From: Pseudothermotoga sp. | GTDB taxonomy: Bacteria; Thermotogota; Thermotogae; Thermotogales; DSM-5069 | Length of the DNA stretch: 6,271 nucleotides | Reading direction: 5' to 3' | Assembly: GCA_028276125.1 (NCBI GenBank) | Contig: JAPYWY010000101.1 | Coordinates: forward strand, 1 to 6,271 | Shown: piece by piece, positions 6,271 through 6,271 of the stretch | How the letters are laid out: every line of letters begins with the position of its first letter | Numbering within the stretch: the stretch's first letter is position 1 | Position numbers and translations under genes: made by a program | Notes under the pieces: generated by a model | Databases searched by the model: none | What the model was told of the DNA's origin: nothing | Seen by the model: only the letters and a program-made list of their open reading frames with translations

Positions 6271-6271
6271 G

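Overview
The window looks like a piece of a Thermotogota chromosome, most likely Thermotoga or Pseudothermotoga. The best evidence is the FtsH protease fragment, which reads very much like the Thermotoga maritima protein as I remember it (for example IIPRGYRALGYTLQLP and VCQLGMSDKLGPLVWGK). From memory, T. maritima also has an FlK-like thioesterase next to ftsH. Base composition is near half GC, with strong AGGAGG-type ribosome binding sites and frequent TTG/GTG starts. The genus is an inference, and no species is claimed.

All six genes lie on the minus strand, so transcription runs from high to low coordinates. In that order: (1) the C-terminal 436 residues of ftsH, cut by the right window edge; (2) a 133-residue FlK-like hotdog thioesterase overlapping the end of ftsH by 44 nt; (3) a radical SAM protein with a B12-binding-like N-terminal domain, overlapping the thioesterase by 17 nt and broken by an apparent frameshift near 4417-4420; (4) after 40 nt, a 404-residue regulator made of two complete TetR-type proteins fused head to tail; (5) after a 170-nt gap that probably holds a promoter, a ketoacyl-ACP synthase III-like enzyme; (6) after 6-12 nt, an acetyl-CoA hydrolase/4-hydroxybutyrate CoA-transferase family protein, cut by the left window edge.

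Genes 1-3 (perhaps 4) are packed like one operon. Genes 5-6 form a second, tightly coupled pair whose ribosome binding site overlaps the preceding stop codon. Three products (thioesterase, KAS III-like enzyme, CoA-transferase) act on acyl thioesters, and the tandem TetR gene sits directly upstream of the synthase/transferase pair. A reasonable inference is that this regulator senses an acyl-CoA or a related fatty or organic acid and controls the pair. No substrate can be read from the sequence.

The points most worth a second look are the radical SAM frameshift (a conventional reading would annotate two unrelated fragments), the double-TetR architecture, and the KAS III-like enzyme with His where the catalytic Asn is expected. 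I found no RNA genes, CRISPR arrays, insertion sequences or long repeats.
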